64,000 nucleotides of DNA from Symsagittifera roscoffensis (taxonomy: Eukaryota > Xenacoelomorpha > Acoela > Convolutidae). Below the pieces are notes generated by a model. The model saw only the letters and a list, made by a program, of their open reading frames with translations, did no database searches and was not told where the DNA came from. Position 1 is the stretch's first letter. Each line of letters opens with the position of its first letter. The translations under genes were made by a program, and so were the position numbers. The stretch covers positions 54,972,617-55,036,616 of the forward strand of contig NC_087070.1 in assembly GCF_963678635.1 (NCBI RefSeq), in the 5' to 3' direction. Shown in pieces: positions 31,478-40,303 of the stretch.

Positions 31478-32278
31478 TCAATGGTTAATGGTAACTACTC
31501 TTACATAATCTCTTGTATAAGATATTGTACTTATTGCTTGACTTGAGATTGATTGTGGGATATTTATGAATGCATAATGAGACCATTCGGGGTCCCAAAC
31601 GTAGTCTGACTGTTCTGTGATGGCGGTATCATCGTTTGAATTTTGAGGTCTGAAATTTTTTCTTGCTTGCGAAATTAAATCTATATTATGTGTAAAATAA
31701 TCTATTATAAACCATGCCAAAATTTTTTGTAAGTCTTTAGTGAAGTTTTCTGTAATTATATGTAGGAAAGTTGAAAATACTGTGATTTCATGTCGTACCC
31801 TTATATTTTTGGATGTCTCTGTCGGTGAGACATTTGAGATTTCATTTTCTAATATTGAAATATAACTATATATTATTGCAAAAACTTCATTAGTAAATAT
31901 GGAGTTTGCTCTTTGTGAGTTATGATATTGTACGCTTTTAATATATTCTGAGAACACTTTTGAAAATTCTAAGTCAAGGTAGTCCGTTTGATTTACATAT
32001 TTGCGGTGATTCGGATTTGGTGTACTGAATTCTATGGTGTAGATTCCGTATTGTTGTGTTAAATTACATATATCTTTCAGATAATAATCAATAATTTGTC
32101 TTTTGATTTTTACATCTGGGAAATCTGCTTTGCATGGGCTGATTCCGGGTTCAAACAATTTTAGGAGTAAATTCTTGCAAAGATCGTGTTGTCCTCTATT
32201 ATCGGGTGCATCTACGAGGAAGGGGTAAATATCGTCGTCATCTGGACTATCTTCACTTGGAGTGTGGGTGTGGCTCAT
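31478..32278 (-). CDS. Gag N-terminal domain (unknown fold)
   Basis: 266 codons from ATG at 32278. The start is acidic (SPDDDDIYPFL), then a globular part with GISPCKADFPDV, ICNLTQQYGIYTIEFST, NSQRANSIF and ILAWFIIDYF. Element 2 keeps these (40746-41330) at about two thirds identity by eye. Position before capsid and apparent continuity with it suggest a matrix-like domain, but I do not recognise the fold. No myristoylation signal (no Gly2). Confidence 0.6.
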   Translation of the reverse strand: MSHTHTPSEDSPDDDDIYPFLVDAPDNRGQHDLCKNLLLKLFEPGISPCKADFPDVKIKRQIIDYYLKDICNLTQQYGIYTIEFSTPNPNHRKYVNQTDYLDLEFSKVFSEYIKSVQYHNSQRANSIFTNEVFAIIYSYISILENEISNVSPTETSKNIRVRHEITVFSTFLHIITENFTKDLQKILAWFIIDYFTHNIDLISQARKNFRPQNSNDDTAITEQSDYVWDPEWSHYAFINIPQSISSQAISTISYTRDYVRVVTINH

Positions 32279-32384
32279 TTTTTTGTTTAATGACTGTTAA
32301 TATGTAACTATCGATGTGTCTAATTGGTTGGTTCCAACTATACAAGTGTACTGGTTTGTGTTTATATTGCTTTTTTATTCTTCT

Positions 32385-32720
32385 TTATCCTCTTTTTGAT
32401 GAATTTGAAGTTGTTTCTGAGTCGGAAAAATATAATTGATCGTGAATGGGACAATTTTTATCAATTGATTTTTTTAATTTATAAAGTTCATCTAAATTGC
32501 TGGCTTCTGATTCTGAAAATACATTTCTATTTTTTGAAAATCTTTTTCGTGTGATTTGTCTTTGTTTGTTTATTATTTTTCTTTTTATTGTTTGTCGTTT
32601 TGTTCTAATATATCCACCTGTTTGTGTATGAGGTGTGATTACAAGGTCGTATTTTTCGTTATCTATTTCACAGTTGTGTAAAACAATTGTTTGTTTATTT
32701 CCTAGATTTTTAAATGACAT
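32385..32720 (-). CDS. ORF A, small basic protein of unknown function
   Basis: 111 codons from ATG at 32720. N-terminal KQTIVLHNCEI, a very basic middle (RTKRQTIKRKIINKQRQITR) and an acidic end DQLYFSDSE. The element 2 version (40304-40690) has 128 codons and about 75% identity by eye. The TAA here (32385) is one codon within a frame that continues with a similar basic tail (RRIKK), so this copy is truncated by nonsense. It is a separate ORF 107 bp upstream of gag. The basic/acidic layout hints at an RNA- or DNA-binding regulator; no family recognised. Confidence 0.6.
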   Translation of the reverse strand: MSFKNLGNKQTIVLHNCEIDNEKYDLVITPHTQTGGYIRTKRQTIKRKIINKQRQITRKRFSKNRNVFSESEASNLDELYKLKKSIDKNCPIHDQLYFSDSETTSNSSKRG

Positions 32721-33649
32721 AAGGTTTAGGATGAGGGATGCAAAAAGTTGCTAGATGATTTTTACTTTCTTAAACTGTTAGTCCTTACGAGTTTTTGGTT
32801 GGCTTAACCTGGGTCTATTTGTTCAGGGTTGGAGAGAAAAGTATATCGATTCCGAAGAATGATTTTTTACTTTCTCGTGGCTAGTATAAGCTAAGGTGTT
32901 AACTTACTTAATCTTACTTAGGGGTAGTGATTGTGTTCAAGGGTTGGAGAATAGTAAATCGATCCACAAGGTTCAGGTATAATTAGAACGCGAGTAGTTC
33001 GTTAGATACTATTTTAAACTTACCAAGTCTAAGATTTATCCTGGGTCTGATAAGAGGAGGGTTCAAGTGAAGGATGAATAACCGAAGTTCTTCACTGTTT
33101 ATCCTAATTTGAATGGTTAGTTTTGTTGAAAAATTTCTATTAGTCTTGGGTTTTTTGGAAAGGTTGGATAGTGAATCGACGTTTGAGGTCGTTAGACACT
33201 TGCTAAGTGGGTGAAGGAGAACAAAATTGTTCTTTTTGATCCAATGATAGGCCTTGATGATCAGGTTTTAAATTTAGTGAAATAGAAAACTAATTAAGAT
33301 CCAAGGATAAGCCTTGATGATCTGATTTTAAAATTAAGTGAATTTAAGTTTAAAATGGTTTAAATGTGTTTAAGAAAAAGATTTAGTTTTTTAATGATGT
33401 TAGTTAGCTTATGATTGCTGTTATGTTTTAGATGATGAAGCTGGGACTACAGATGATTTTATGATTACTAACAATTTATTGTCATGCTACTAATTTTTGT
33501 TTTGATTTTCAATAAATATTTTCCAAACATGTTTTGTATGATACTGCAGAATTTAGGAAAACGATCTGAGATCTTTTTATCAATCGTTATTGTATATTAA
33601 TAATTTTGTTTAGCGCCTGAAATGATCATGAAGATTGACTTCAAGATTT
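32721..33649 (-). other. Non-coding leader of element 1
   Basis: About 0.9 kb without a long ORF, alignable in patches with 39300-40300 of element 2 (for example AAGGATAAGCCTTGATGATC, twice at 33242-33325). The CCTTGATGATC repeat and a GGTTGGAGA repeat (about 32829 and 32943) are present in both elements. A packaging signal or IRES would lie here; none is identified. Confidence 0.5.
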
Positions 33650-33883
33650 TTATGTTAGCAAATGAAAATCTAAATTCATTGCTAATAAAATTCTAAATAT
33701 AAAAGTTTGTGTTGGCTTTTGCCGTACTATCATATAACTATATGGTAAGTTTCTACTTTGTCGTATGTCGTCTCTGGTTCGAGGTCTTCTTCCAATTCCG
33801 GGTAGTTCTATTATCGTTCGGAATATTGGCTCTGATCTATTGAGTCGTAGAGACATTTCTATTAAATTATCGTCGTATAACAT
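33650..33883 (-). CDS. Leader ORF between LTR and ORF A
   Basis: 77 codons from ATG at 33883 (MLYDDNLIEMSLRLNRSEP, PGIGRRPRTRDDI). The frame is open upstream without a stop through the primer-binding site and across the LTR edge to about 33990. Element 2 keeps the frame across the same region (38955-39176; LEFRQNIFKMLYDDNLIEMS) before it breaks. Such conservation in an otherwise untranslated leader is notable. It could be a short leader peptide or the relic of an alternative N-terminal exon. No domain recognised. Confidence 0.45.
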   Translation of the reverse strand: MLYDDNLIEMSLRLNRSEPIFRTIIELPGIGRRPRTRDDIRQSRNLPYSYMIVRQKPTQTFIFRILLAMNLDFHLLT

Positions 33884-33952
33884 TTTGAAAATGTTTTGTC
33901 TAAATTCTAATCTACTTTTGGTTAATTCTAAGCTATTAAGGTCTTGTTCGAG

Positions 33953-33968
33953 ACTTATGGTCGCACCA
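33953..33968 (-). promoter_or_regulatory. Primer-binding site candidate
   Basis: The element strand reads TCTGGTGCGACCATAAG right after the 5' LTR; TGG starts 2 nt inside. It is identical over 17 nt in element 2 (39009-39025) although the flanks have diverged. The complementary tRNA would end GGTCGCACCA. I cannot name this tRNA, and it is not the tRNA-Arg-like sequence at 35191. Confidence 0.65.
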
Positions 33969-33970
33969 GA

Positions 33971-34380
33971 TGAGTTAGGACCGATGTGGTTAACTCATAG
34001 AGTAATTTCGGATAGGGTACACCGTCTGCTCGTCACGCTATCTTATTTTCGGCCGGATAGATTCGTGCAACTTCTTAGTCTAATACCGATCCTAATCTTA
34101 CTCTTATACTATCTAGTCTCAGGTTGTTTAACTAGTCTCTGCTAGGCTCAATAGATCTAGGGTATACTGGTTTATTGCGGCTGTTGAAGTTCTATTGGAG
34201 AGGCAACTAATTTCTAAGTTAAATTCAAATCTCTCTGGTGCTGAAATTACAAGTAATTTCAGCACTTACAAATAAGTGGGTTGTTAGTTAGATGGATCAT
34301 GATTGGTCGATATTAAATACTTTACAGTGGTAAAATATCTAATTTATCCAATCATAAAATATAGTTTAGATCAGGTTCCA
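33971..34380 (-). repeat. 5' LTR of element 1
   Basis: 410 bp, near-identical to 15639-16048. No strong TATA box was recognised. It ends AACTCA, directly followed by the primer-binding-site candidate. Confidence 0.9.
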
Positions 34381-34384
34381 CAAG
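34381..34384. repeat. Target-site duplication CAAG, right
   Basis: Identical to 15635-15638 and directly follows the LTR terminus. Confidence 0.75.
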
Positions 34385-34562
34385 TATAAAATGATTAGGA
34401 GTGAGCTCTTGTAGATCGGTAGGATCCGAGCTCACTGGAGTATAAGGTCTTGAGTGTTCCACTGGATAATGGTCCTTGAAGCAGAAAATTGTGCTGAGAC
34501 TTTGTCAGTCAGTATGAAAAGGTATTATCGAAGTGAAGACTCGCTTACAGCTGCACACCATT

Positions 34563-34806
34563 CTTTCCCGGGTCGAGATCCCGCTCAAAAACCGCTCAAG
34601 GTTTGAGCGGTTTGAGCGGTTTGAGCGGTTTTCCAGCAAGATTTGAGCGGTTTGAGCGGTTTGGTCGGTTTGGGTGGTTTTTTTGGAAAAACCGCTCAAA
34701 CCGCTCAAATCTTGCTCAAAAAACCGCTCAAAAACCGCTCATTTCTTGCGGTGACTTTTGAACGGTTTTTCAAGCAAGATTTGAGCGGTTTTTGAGCGGT
34801 TTTCCC
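34563..34806. repeat. Inverted GAGCGG minisatellite
   Basis: Many copies of TTGAGCGGT on one strand followed by the complement (ACCGCTCAAA), forming a large potential foldback. The block lies between two direct copies of TTCCCGGGTCGAG (about 34563 and 34802). Related blocks lie at 35285-35350 and 36470-36600. Confidence 0.7.
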
Positions 34807-34819
34807 GGGTCGAGGTCCC

Positions 34820-35046
34820 AGACTCCCCCCCGCCCCAACTTACCCCCCCCCCCCCCCCCGCCAACGTACTCCCTCACCCCCAACGTACCCCCTCAACGTA
34901 TCCAACATCCAACAAACCCCCCACCAACGTACTCCCCCAACGTACCCCCCCTCAACGAACGTACATCTAACTCTAGTAAGGGACATCAACTTTAGTAAGA
35001 GGTGAGGGGCGACATCAACTCTAGTAAGAGGTGGGGGGGGGGGGAG
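34820..35046. repeat. C-rich minisatellite (CAACGTACCCC) and G-rich end
   Basis: A 17-C run (34843-34859), then at least six CAACGTA(C/T)-CCCC-like units to about 34955, then two to three units of ACATCAACT-TAGTAAGAGGTG ending in a 12-G run (35033-35044). C and G runs could form i-motif or G-quadruplex structures. The Pro-rich ORF here is an artefact of composition. Confidence 0.65.
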
Positions 35047-35190
35047 GTTGGTGTGTGATCTTATAATCGATTAATTTTGTTATTTTGTAGAGACTGACAA
35101 TAAAAATCCTGATAGTATATTTGTTGTGTATGTCTAAAACATTGAAAATATTCAGTAGAACAAATACAGCGAATATTAAGGATCCAGCAA

Positions 35191-35263
35191 GTCCGCATAG
35201 ACTAACGGATAAGGCGTCTGACTTCGAATCAGAAGATTGCGGGTTCGAATCCCTCCGTAGTCG
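35191..35263 (+). tRNA. tRNA-Arg(TCG)-like sequence, probably degraded
   Basis: Anticodon arm TCTGACTTCGAATCAGA with a 5-bp stem and TCG anticodon, an A box (TAGACTAACGG) and an intact B box GGTTCGAATCC. The acceptor stem (GTCCGCA against CGTAGTC) has several mismatches, and the T stem has one C-T mismatch, so it may be a pseudogene or tRNA-derived repeat head. A TTTTT terminator follows at about 35266. Confidence 0.65.
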
Positions 35264-35556
35264 ACTTTTTATTATTAAATCTTGCGCGGTTTTTGAGCGG
35301 TTTTTTTAGATAAACCGCTCAAAACCGTTCAAATCTTGCGCGGTTTTTACCCGGGTTGACCTCCATAAACCAAAAATGCTAATCATACAATTTCATACAC
35401 TTAGTCTATGGAAAAATGCTAGTCATACAAATTTCATACATTTTTGCAAAATTAGTTTAGTCGAATTTCAAAGGTATTTTATAGTTGTTTTGGTATCAAA
35501 AACGGTATCTCTTCATTAAAAAAAGGAAAAAAAACGGTATGAAAAAAAATGCTAAC

Positions 35557-35586
35557 CATACAATTTCCATATATGGAAATTGTATG
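35557..35586. repeat. Perfect 30-bp palindrome
   Basis: CATACAATTTCCATA directly followed by its reverse complement with no loop; core of a foldback-A family member with AATGCTAA / TAAGAATT flanks. Confidence 0.8.
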
Positions 35587-35732
35587 ATAAGAATTTTTTT
35601 TTAAAATTTTTTTGGCGAAAAAAAAACTTTGAACAATCAATTCAACTGCTGGCAAAACATTTAAGCGTTTTTTGGGCTGCTACGGCTGAAAAGTTTGACT
35701 CTTTTAAATTTTTGTTTTCTGAAAAAAAAACA

Positions 35733-35772
35733 CTAGTCATACAATTTCCATATATGGAAATTGTATGACTAG
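35733..35772. repeat. Perfect 40-bp palindrome
   Basis: CTAGTCATACAATTTCCATA followed with no spacer by its exact reverse complement. Same core as the 30-bp palindrome 160 bp to the left, showing a dispersed family with a zero-length loop. Confidence 0.85.
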
Positions 35773-36315
35773 CATTTTTTTGACGGCGATTTCAAGTATT
35801 TTTGAAATTGCCCCCTAAAATTTTTTTGTGTTTTTTTTTCCAACCGCAAATTGATTTTCGTATTCAAACAAACATTTTTCGAAAAAAAAAAATTTTGCAT
35901 GCAAAATTTAATTTTTTGTGTGTATAACGTAGTCTTGGATATACTAATATTGGAATTTTTTTTCCTTTTCTCTTCATAACTTTTTTCAAAAATGCTTAAA
36001 ACTCCTCTTTCTTTTGTATGACATGTTTTTGTATGCCTTGACCAATGTCTGGTAATTTAAAAATTCAAATTTTAGAAATAATCATCTTTGAATGTTATTG
36101 CCAAAATTTAAAAGTTCATTACTTTCGTTATATTATTTGTCTGAGCCAGAAGTAACACATATCAGGCTGTTTCCAATGCATTTTTAATGCGAGATGGCCA
36201 AACCGTTGGTTACTACGTTTGAGTAATCAAGGTTTATGTCATTTGTGTTCGGTTACGAACACATCCAAAAAGTTTTGAGAAATTAAAATGTAAAAAATCA
36301 ATATTTTTGGTTTAG

Positions 36316-36462
36316 GGAAAAATGCTAGTCATACAATTTCCATATATGAAAAAAATACTAATCATAGACCTTTCATGCAATTTTCTGTACGTATGGAATT
36401 GTATGGAAAGTGTATGACTAGCATTTTTCCATATATGGAAATTGTATGACTAGTATTTTTGG
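36316..36462. repeat. Foldback-A member with spaced arms
   Basis: The left arm AAAAATGCTAGTCATACAAT (about 36318) and the right arm, its complement ending near 36460, are separated by about 80 bp containing a second partial inverted copy. It is a longer relative of the 30- and 40-bp palindromes. Confidence 0.7.
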
Positions 36463-37550
36463 TCATCCCGGGTAAGCGGTTTTTTCAGACAAACCGTTCA
36501 AAAACCGCTCAAACCGCTCATTTTTAAGCAAGATTTTGAGCGTAATTGTCTAAAAAAACCGCTCAAACCGCTCAAATCTTGCTTCAATTTAGGTGAAAAA
36601 TCTCGACTCGGGTTCCCGTGAACCACCATGATGTGGGGCTTCGGGTCGATTTGATTTCCCTCTTTTCTCTTATGTTCCGGAGGTGATGTAGCCCGCTTAT
36701 TCGACTCAAGGATACATGAGCTTCAATTTTCAAATTTAACATAAAATTATTTGCTCTTTCTCTCTTTGAATTTCAAGAACATTTTACTAGTAATTCTAAG
36801 AATGAAATCAACCTATTTGGATGAAAAAGTGGATCATTAGAAAAGCTTTTTGTTCCGCTGGTAAAGTGTTAAAATAAAAATCCATTTTCGTGAACCTAAA
36901 GTTTTTTTGTGACCTCTACACTTTTGTTCTTCAAAACTGCCGAAAACAACTTTGAGCCTGAACATAATTGAAAATATTCTCCTAAAAAACAAAAAAATCA
37001 TCGAGACTCACATACGAGTCTTTACTACGTTGATTGGCTCTTAACACGGGAAAACTTGGAGACTTGAAAATTAGTTGGACAATGATAGGCACACTTTTTA
37101 CACATATTGTGAGAAGGTTTTCATCCAATTTTGAATACAAATGTAGGAATTGTATTGATCATTATTGAGAAATGCTTTTGTAAGACTAGCTTCTAAAAAT
37201 CCAACCCAGCTAAATAGACAATTTTAAGTCCCTTGGCTGCACAATATGATAACAGTTTCAAAAATGAATAACTCGACTTGCTTTGCAGATCTAGTTTGTG
37301 CAATTTCGGTTTACCGATGAATCGATTCACTTATCTACCACCGTGTTTTTTATTTTAAATTCGCGATGTGACCGATAACTTTGAGATGGTGCAAAACTCC
37401 TTAAAAACATTTTTCACAAAGCTGATTTTTTTTCTGGAAAAAAGACGCACGCAAGAGACTGGTCACAACTTCTTCGCATTTCATTCGAAATGATGAAAAT
37501 GGTGTGCTACAATCACTCATCATGGAACCAGATCTAAACTACATTTTATA

Positions 37551-38045
37551 TTGTTCCGACTTTCGATACGAAAGTAATGGAATATTTGTGCTCGGGTGGG
37601 TTTTTTTTTCTTCAGACAAATTTCGACTTTTTAACTAGTCATTTTTGACGGAACTTTTTTATATCATTCAGAGGGTATTGTCGTCCTGAGCTTAAATTTG
37701 AAAAGAGATTTCACATGCGATCATTTTTTGTAGGGGGTTTAAAGATTTGGCCAATTTGGGACAATTAACGCGCGATATATTTCGCGCTATTAACAGGTAA
37801 GCAGATATTTAATCCGTCCTAGAAATCGTTCCAAATTGTTTAAAGGAATCTATTTGCCATATTTGATTTGTTACCAGGAGAAAAACATATTACTTTTCAC
37901 TTTATTTCTTTATTTGGCGTGCGGAGGGATGGTTTTTCACAAAAAAAAAACAAACTTTAAATTTTTTTCCAACATTTAATTTTTTAAAAATTATTTCTGT
38001 TCCATAGACCTCAAAAGGCAGTCGGAACATTCAGGGCTTTGCCCA
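37551..38045 (+). repeat. HINE-like hairpin repeat, copy 7
   Basis: Starts TTGTTCCGACTTTCGATACG inside the LTR of element 2. The 3' end is truncated after AGTCGGAACATTCAGGGC, so the terminal CAGTCTTGTT is missing. Confidence 0.65.
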
Positions 38046-38146
38046 AGTCAATTAAAGTTTGTAAGGCAAGAACGAATGTAGACTCAATTTTTGGTATGCT
38101 CAGCACAAAATCATAAGTGTTCTCAACCAGTATGATTTTTTCTTTT

Positions 38147-38657
38147 ATTATTCCGACTTTCGATACGAAAGTAACGGAATATTTGTGCTCGGAATGGGTT
38201 TTTTTTTCTTCAGACAAATTTCGACTTTTTAACTAGCCATTTTTGACGGAATTTTTTTATATCATTTAAAAGGTATTGTTGTCTTGAGCTCAAATTTGAA
38301 TAGGTATTTCACCTGTGATCATTTTTCGTAAAGTTATGGGGGTTTAACGATTGCCATTTTGGCCAATTTGGGACAATTAACGCGCGATTAATTTCGCGCT
38401 TTTAACGCGTAAGCGGAGAGTTAATCCGTCTTAAAATCGTTGTAAGCTCCTTGTAATTGATTGATTACAAGGAGCTAAATCTATCTTTTTGTTTTTTAAA
38501 TGGCGGGCGGGGGGATGATTTTCTTTAAAAATTTCAAATTTATTTTTTTTTCTTTATATTTTATTACATTTTAAATTTAAACGTTATAATTGCTTCATCA
38601 AACCTTAAAAGGCAGTCGGAACATTCAGGGCTTTGCCTTGATACGAGCAGTCTTGTT
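38147..38657 (+). repeat. HINE-like hairpin repeat, copy 8
   Basis: Second family member in the same LTR, same orientation, about 100 bp after copy 7. It is complete to the 3' terminal GAGCAGTCTTGTT and abuts the resumed LTR sequence. Confidence 0.65.
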
Positions 38658-38954
38658 GGTTATAAATTGGATATTTTATCACTATAAAATTTTTAATTCT
38701 AACCAATCATGATACATCTAACTAACAACCCACTTATTTGTAAGTGCTGAAATTACTTGAAATTTCAGCACCAGAGAGATTTGAATTTAATTTAAAAATT
38801 AGTTACCTCTCCAGGAGACCTTTTAGCAATCGCAACAAGCCAGTATACTCTAGATCTATTGAGCCACCGTGAGACTAGTAGATATAAGAGTGAGATTAGG
38901 ATAGGTATTAGACCAAGAAGTTGCACGAATCTATCCGGCCAAAAATAAGATAGC

Positions 38955-39176
38955 GTGACGAGCAGACGGTGTACCCCATCGGAAATTACTCTAATTGGAC
39001 TTAACTTATCTGGTGCGACCATAAGTGTCGAATTAGACCTTAAAAAACAAATTAGCTTAGAACTAACTAGATTAGAATTTAGACAAAACATTTTCAAAAT
39101 GTTATACGACGATAATTTAATAGAAATGTCTCTACGACTCAATAGATCAGAGCCGCTATTTCCTACAATAATATAA
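38955..39176 (+). pseudogene. Leader ORF of element 2
   Basis: The frame overlaps the LTR end and primer site, as in element 1, with LEFRQNIFKMLYDDNLIEMS shared. A TAA ends it at 39176; homologous codons (LPGIGRRPRT) continue in frame after the stop. Shows that the leader frame predates the split of the two copies. Confidence 0.45.
39009..39025 (+). promoter_or_regulatory. Primer-binding site of element 2
   Basis: TCTGGTGCGACCATAAG, identical to element 1 (revcomp of 33953-33969), directly after the LTR. Confidence 0.65.
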
Positions 39177-40303
39177 TTACCCGGTATTGGAAGAAGACCT
39201 CGGACAAGAATAATCTACGACTACATAGAAACTTATTATTTAGTTTCATGGTCGTACGGCAAAAGCCAACATAAAATTTTATTTTTAGAATCTTACTAGC
39301 CATGAATTTAAATTTTCATTTGCAAACTTAAAACCCTTGAAAAAATCTTCAATGATTCCTTCAGGTGCTAAAAAAAATATATTATTTTACAATAACGATT
39401 GAGAAAAACATCGTTCTCCTCAATTCGTTCTCCTCAATTCTGTAGTAAATTCAAAAGAGATATCTGAAAAATTTTTTATTGAAAACAAATAGAAAATTAG
39501 TACAAACGATCATAAATTATTAGTAAACATAAATCAACTTGTCATCTCCAGCTTCACCACCTAAACATAAAGCAATCATAAAACCAAATATCATACAATA
39601 CTGAACCTTTCTATCAATTAAACCTAAACTATTTCTGAAGGCCTATCCTAATTTTTACTTTTATTTGGTTCAAACTTAATCAATCTTAAATTAGATCATC
39701 AAGGCTTTCCTTGGATCTCAATTAAATATTTGAATTTAATCAATTTTATACCATTAAAATTCATATCCTGATCATCAAGGCTTATCCTTGGATCAAGTAG
39801 AACAATTTTGTTCTCCCCCACCCAATTGATAAAGTTTCTAACGACCTCAAACGTCGATTCACTACCCAACCCTATAAAAAACCCAGGACTAATAGACATT
39901 TTTCAATCACTCTAACCTTTCTAATTAACAGTGAATAACTTCGGTTATTCATCCTTCACTTGATCCCCCCTCTCACCTGACCCAGGCTAAATCTTAATCT
40001 TAGTAAGTTTCAAATAGTACCTTACGAACCACTTGCGGTCTAATTATACCTGAACCTTGTGGATCGATATACTATTCTCCAACCCTTGAACACAATCATT
40101 TCCCCTAAGTAAGACTAAGTAAGTTAACACCTTAAATTAAAATAGCCACGAGAAAGTAACAGTCATATTTCGAAATCGATATATATTTTCTCTCCAACCC
40201 TGAATAAAAAACCCAAGTTAGGCTAACCAACAAATTGTAAGGACTAACAGTCTAGGATATTAAAATCACTAAAAATAACCTTGCATGCTTCATCTTAAAC
40301 CTT
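39177..40303 (+). other. Non-coding leader of element 2
   Basis: About 1.1 kb corresponding to 32721-33650 of element 1, with shared CCTTGATGATC-type repeats and the CTCTCCAACCC motif twice. Several indels; no gene. Confidence 0.5.

Larger units (their letters stand above)
15639..34380 (-). mobile_element. Element 1: full-length env-bearing Ty3/gypsy-type retroelement, 18.7 kb
   Basis: It is bounded by two 410-bp LTRs, starting TGGAACC and ending AACTCA in element orientation, and flanked by a CAAG duplication. Internal order on the minus strand: primer-binding-site candidate, 1.2-kb leader, ORF A, Gag with zinc knuckle, protease, RT, RNase H, integrase, two small membrane ORFs, Pro/Ser/Thr-rich ORF, Env-like glycoprotein, 3' ORF, 1.6-kb tail. 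IN after RNase H places it in the Ty3/gypsy-retrovirus lineage. I count about 8 differences between the LTRs, so insertion is not ancient, yet coding frames are broken at about ten places. The size is unusually large for a gypsy-type element, due to the leader and 3' accessory genes. Confidence 0.92.
35047..37522. other. Spacer between the two head-to-head elements
   Basis: No protein gene. It contains the tRNA-like sequence, GAGCGG blocks, several foldback-A palindromes and, from about 36640, plain AT-rich DNA. GAGTCTTTACTACGTTGATT near 37015 resembles GAGTCTTCACTACGTTCATT near 2422, a further dispersed repeat. Confidence 0.5.
37523..39008 (+). repeat. 5' LTR of element 2, split by nested insertions
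   Basis: LTR start TGGAACCAGATCTAAACT at 37523-37550. After 1.1 kb of hairpin repeats the LTR resumes at about 38658 and runs to 39008, including the GAAATTAC hairpin region and a ~10-bp deletion near the end. The split shows the hairpin repeats inserted after the retroelement. Confidence 0.8.

Noticed and set aside
34505-34708. 67-codon minus-strand Ser/Asn/Thr-repeat ORF
   Set aside because: Translation of the TTGAGCGGT repeat array, not a gene.
34792-34995. 67-codon Pro-rich plus-strand ORF
   Set aside because: It is a direct product of the C-rich minisatellite and starts in the GAGCGG repeats; composition alone explains it.
35191-35263. tRNA-Arg-like sequence as the primer for the retroelements
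   Set aside because: The primer-binding site (TGGTGCGACC) does not match the 3' end of this tRNA-like sequence (GTAGTCG).
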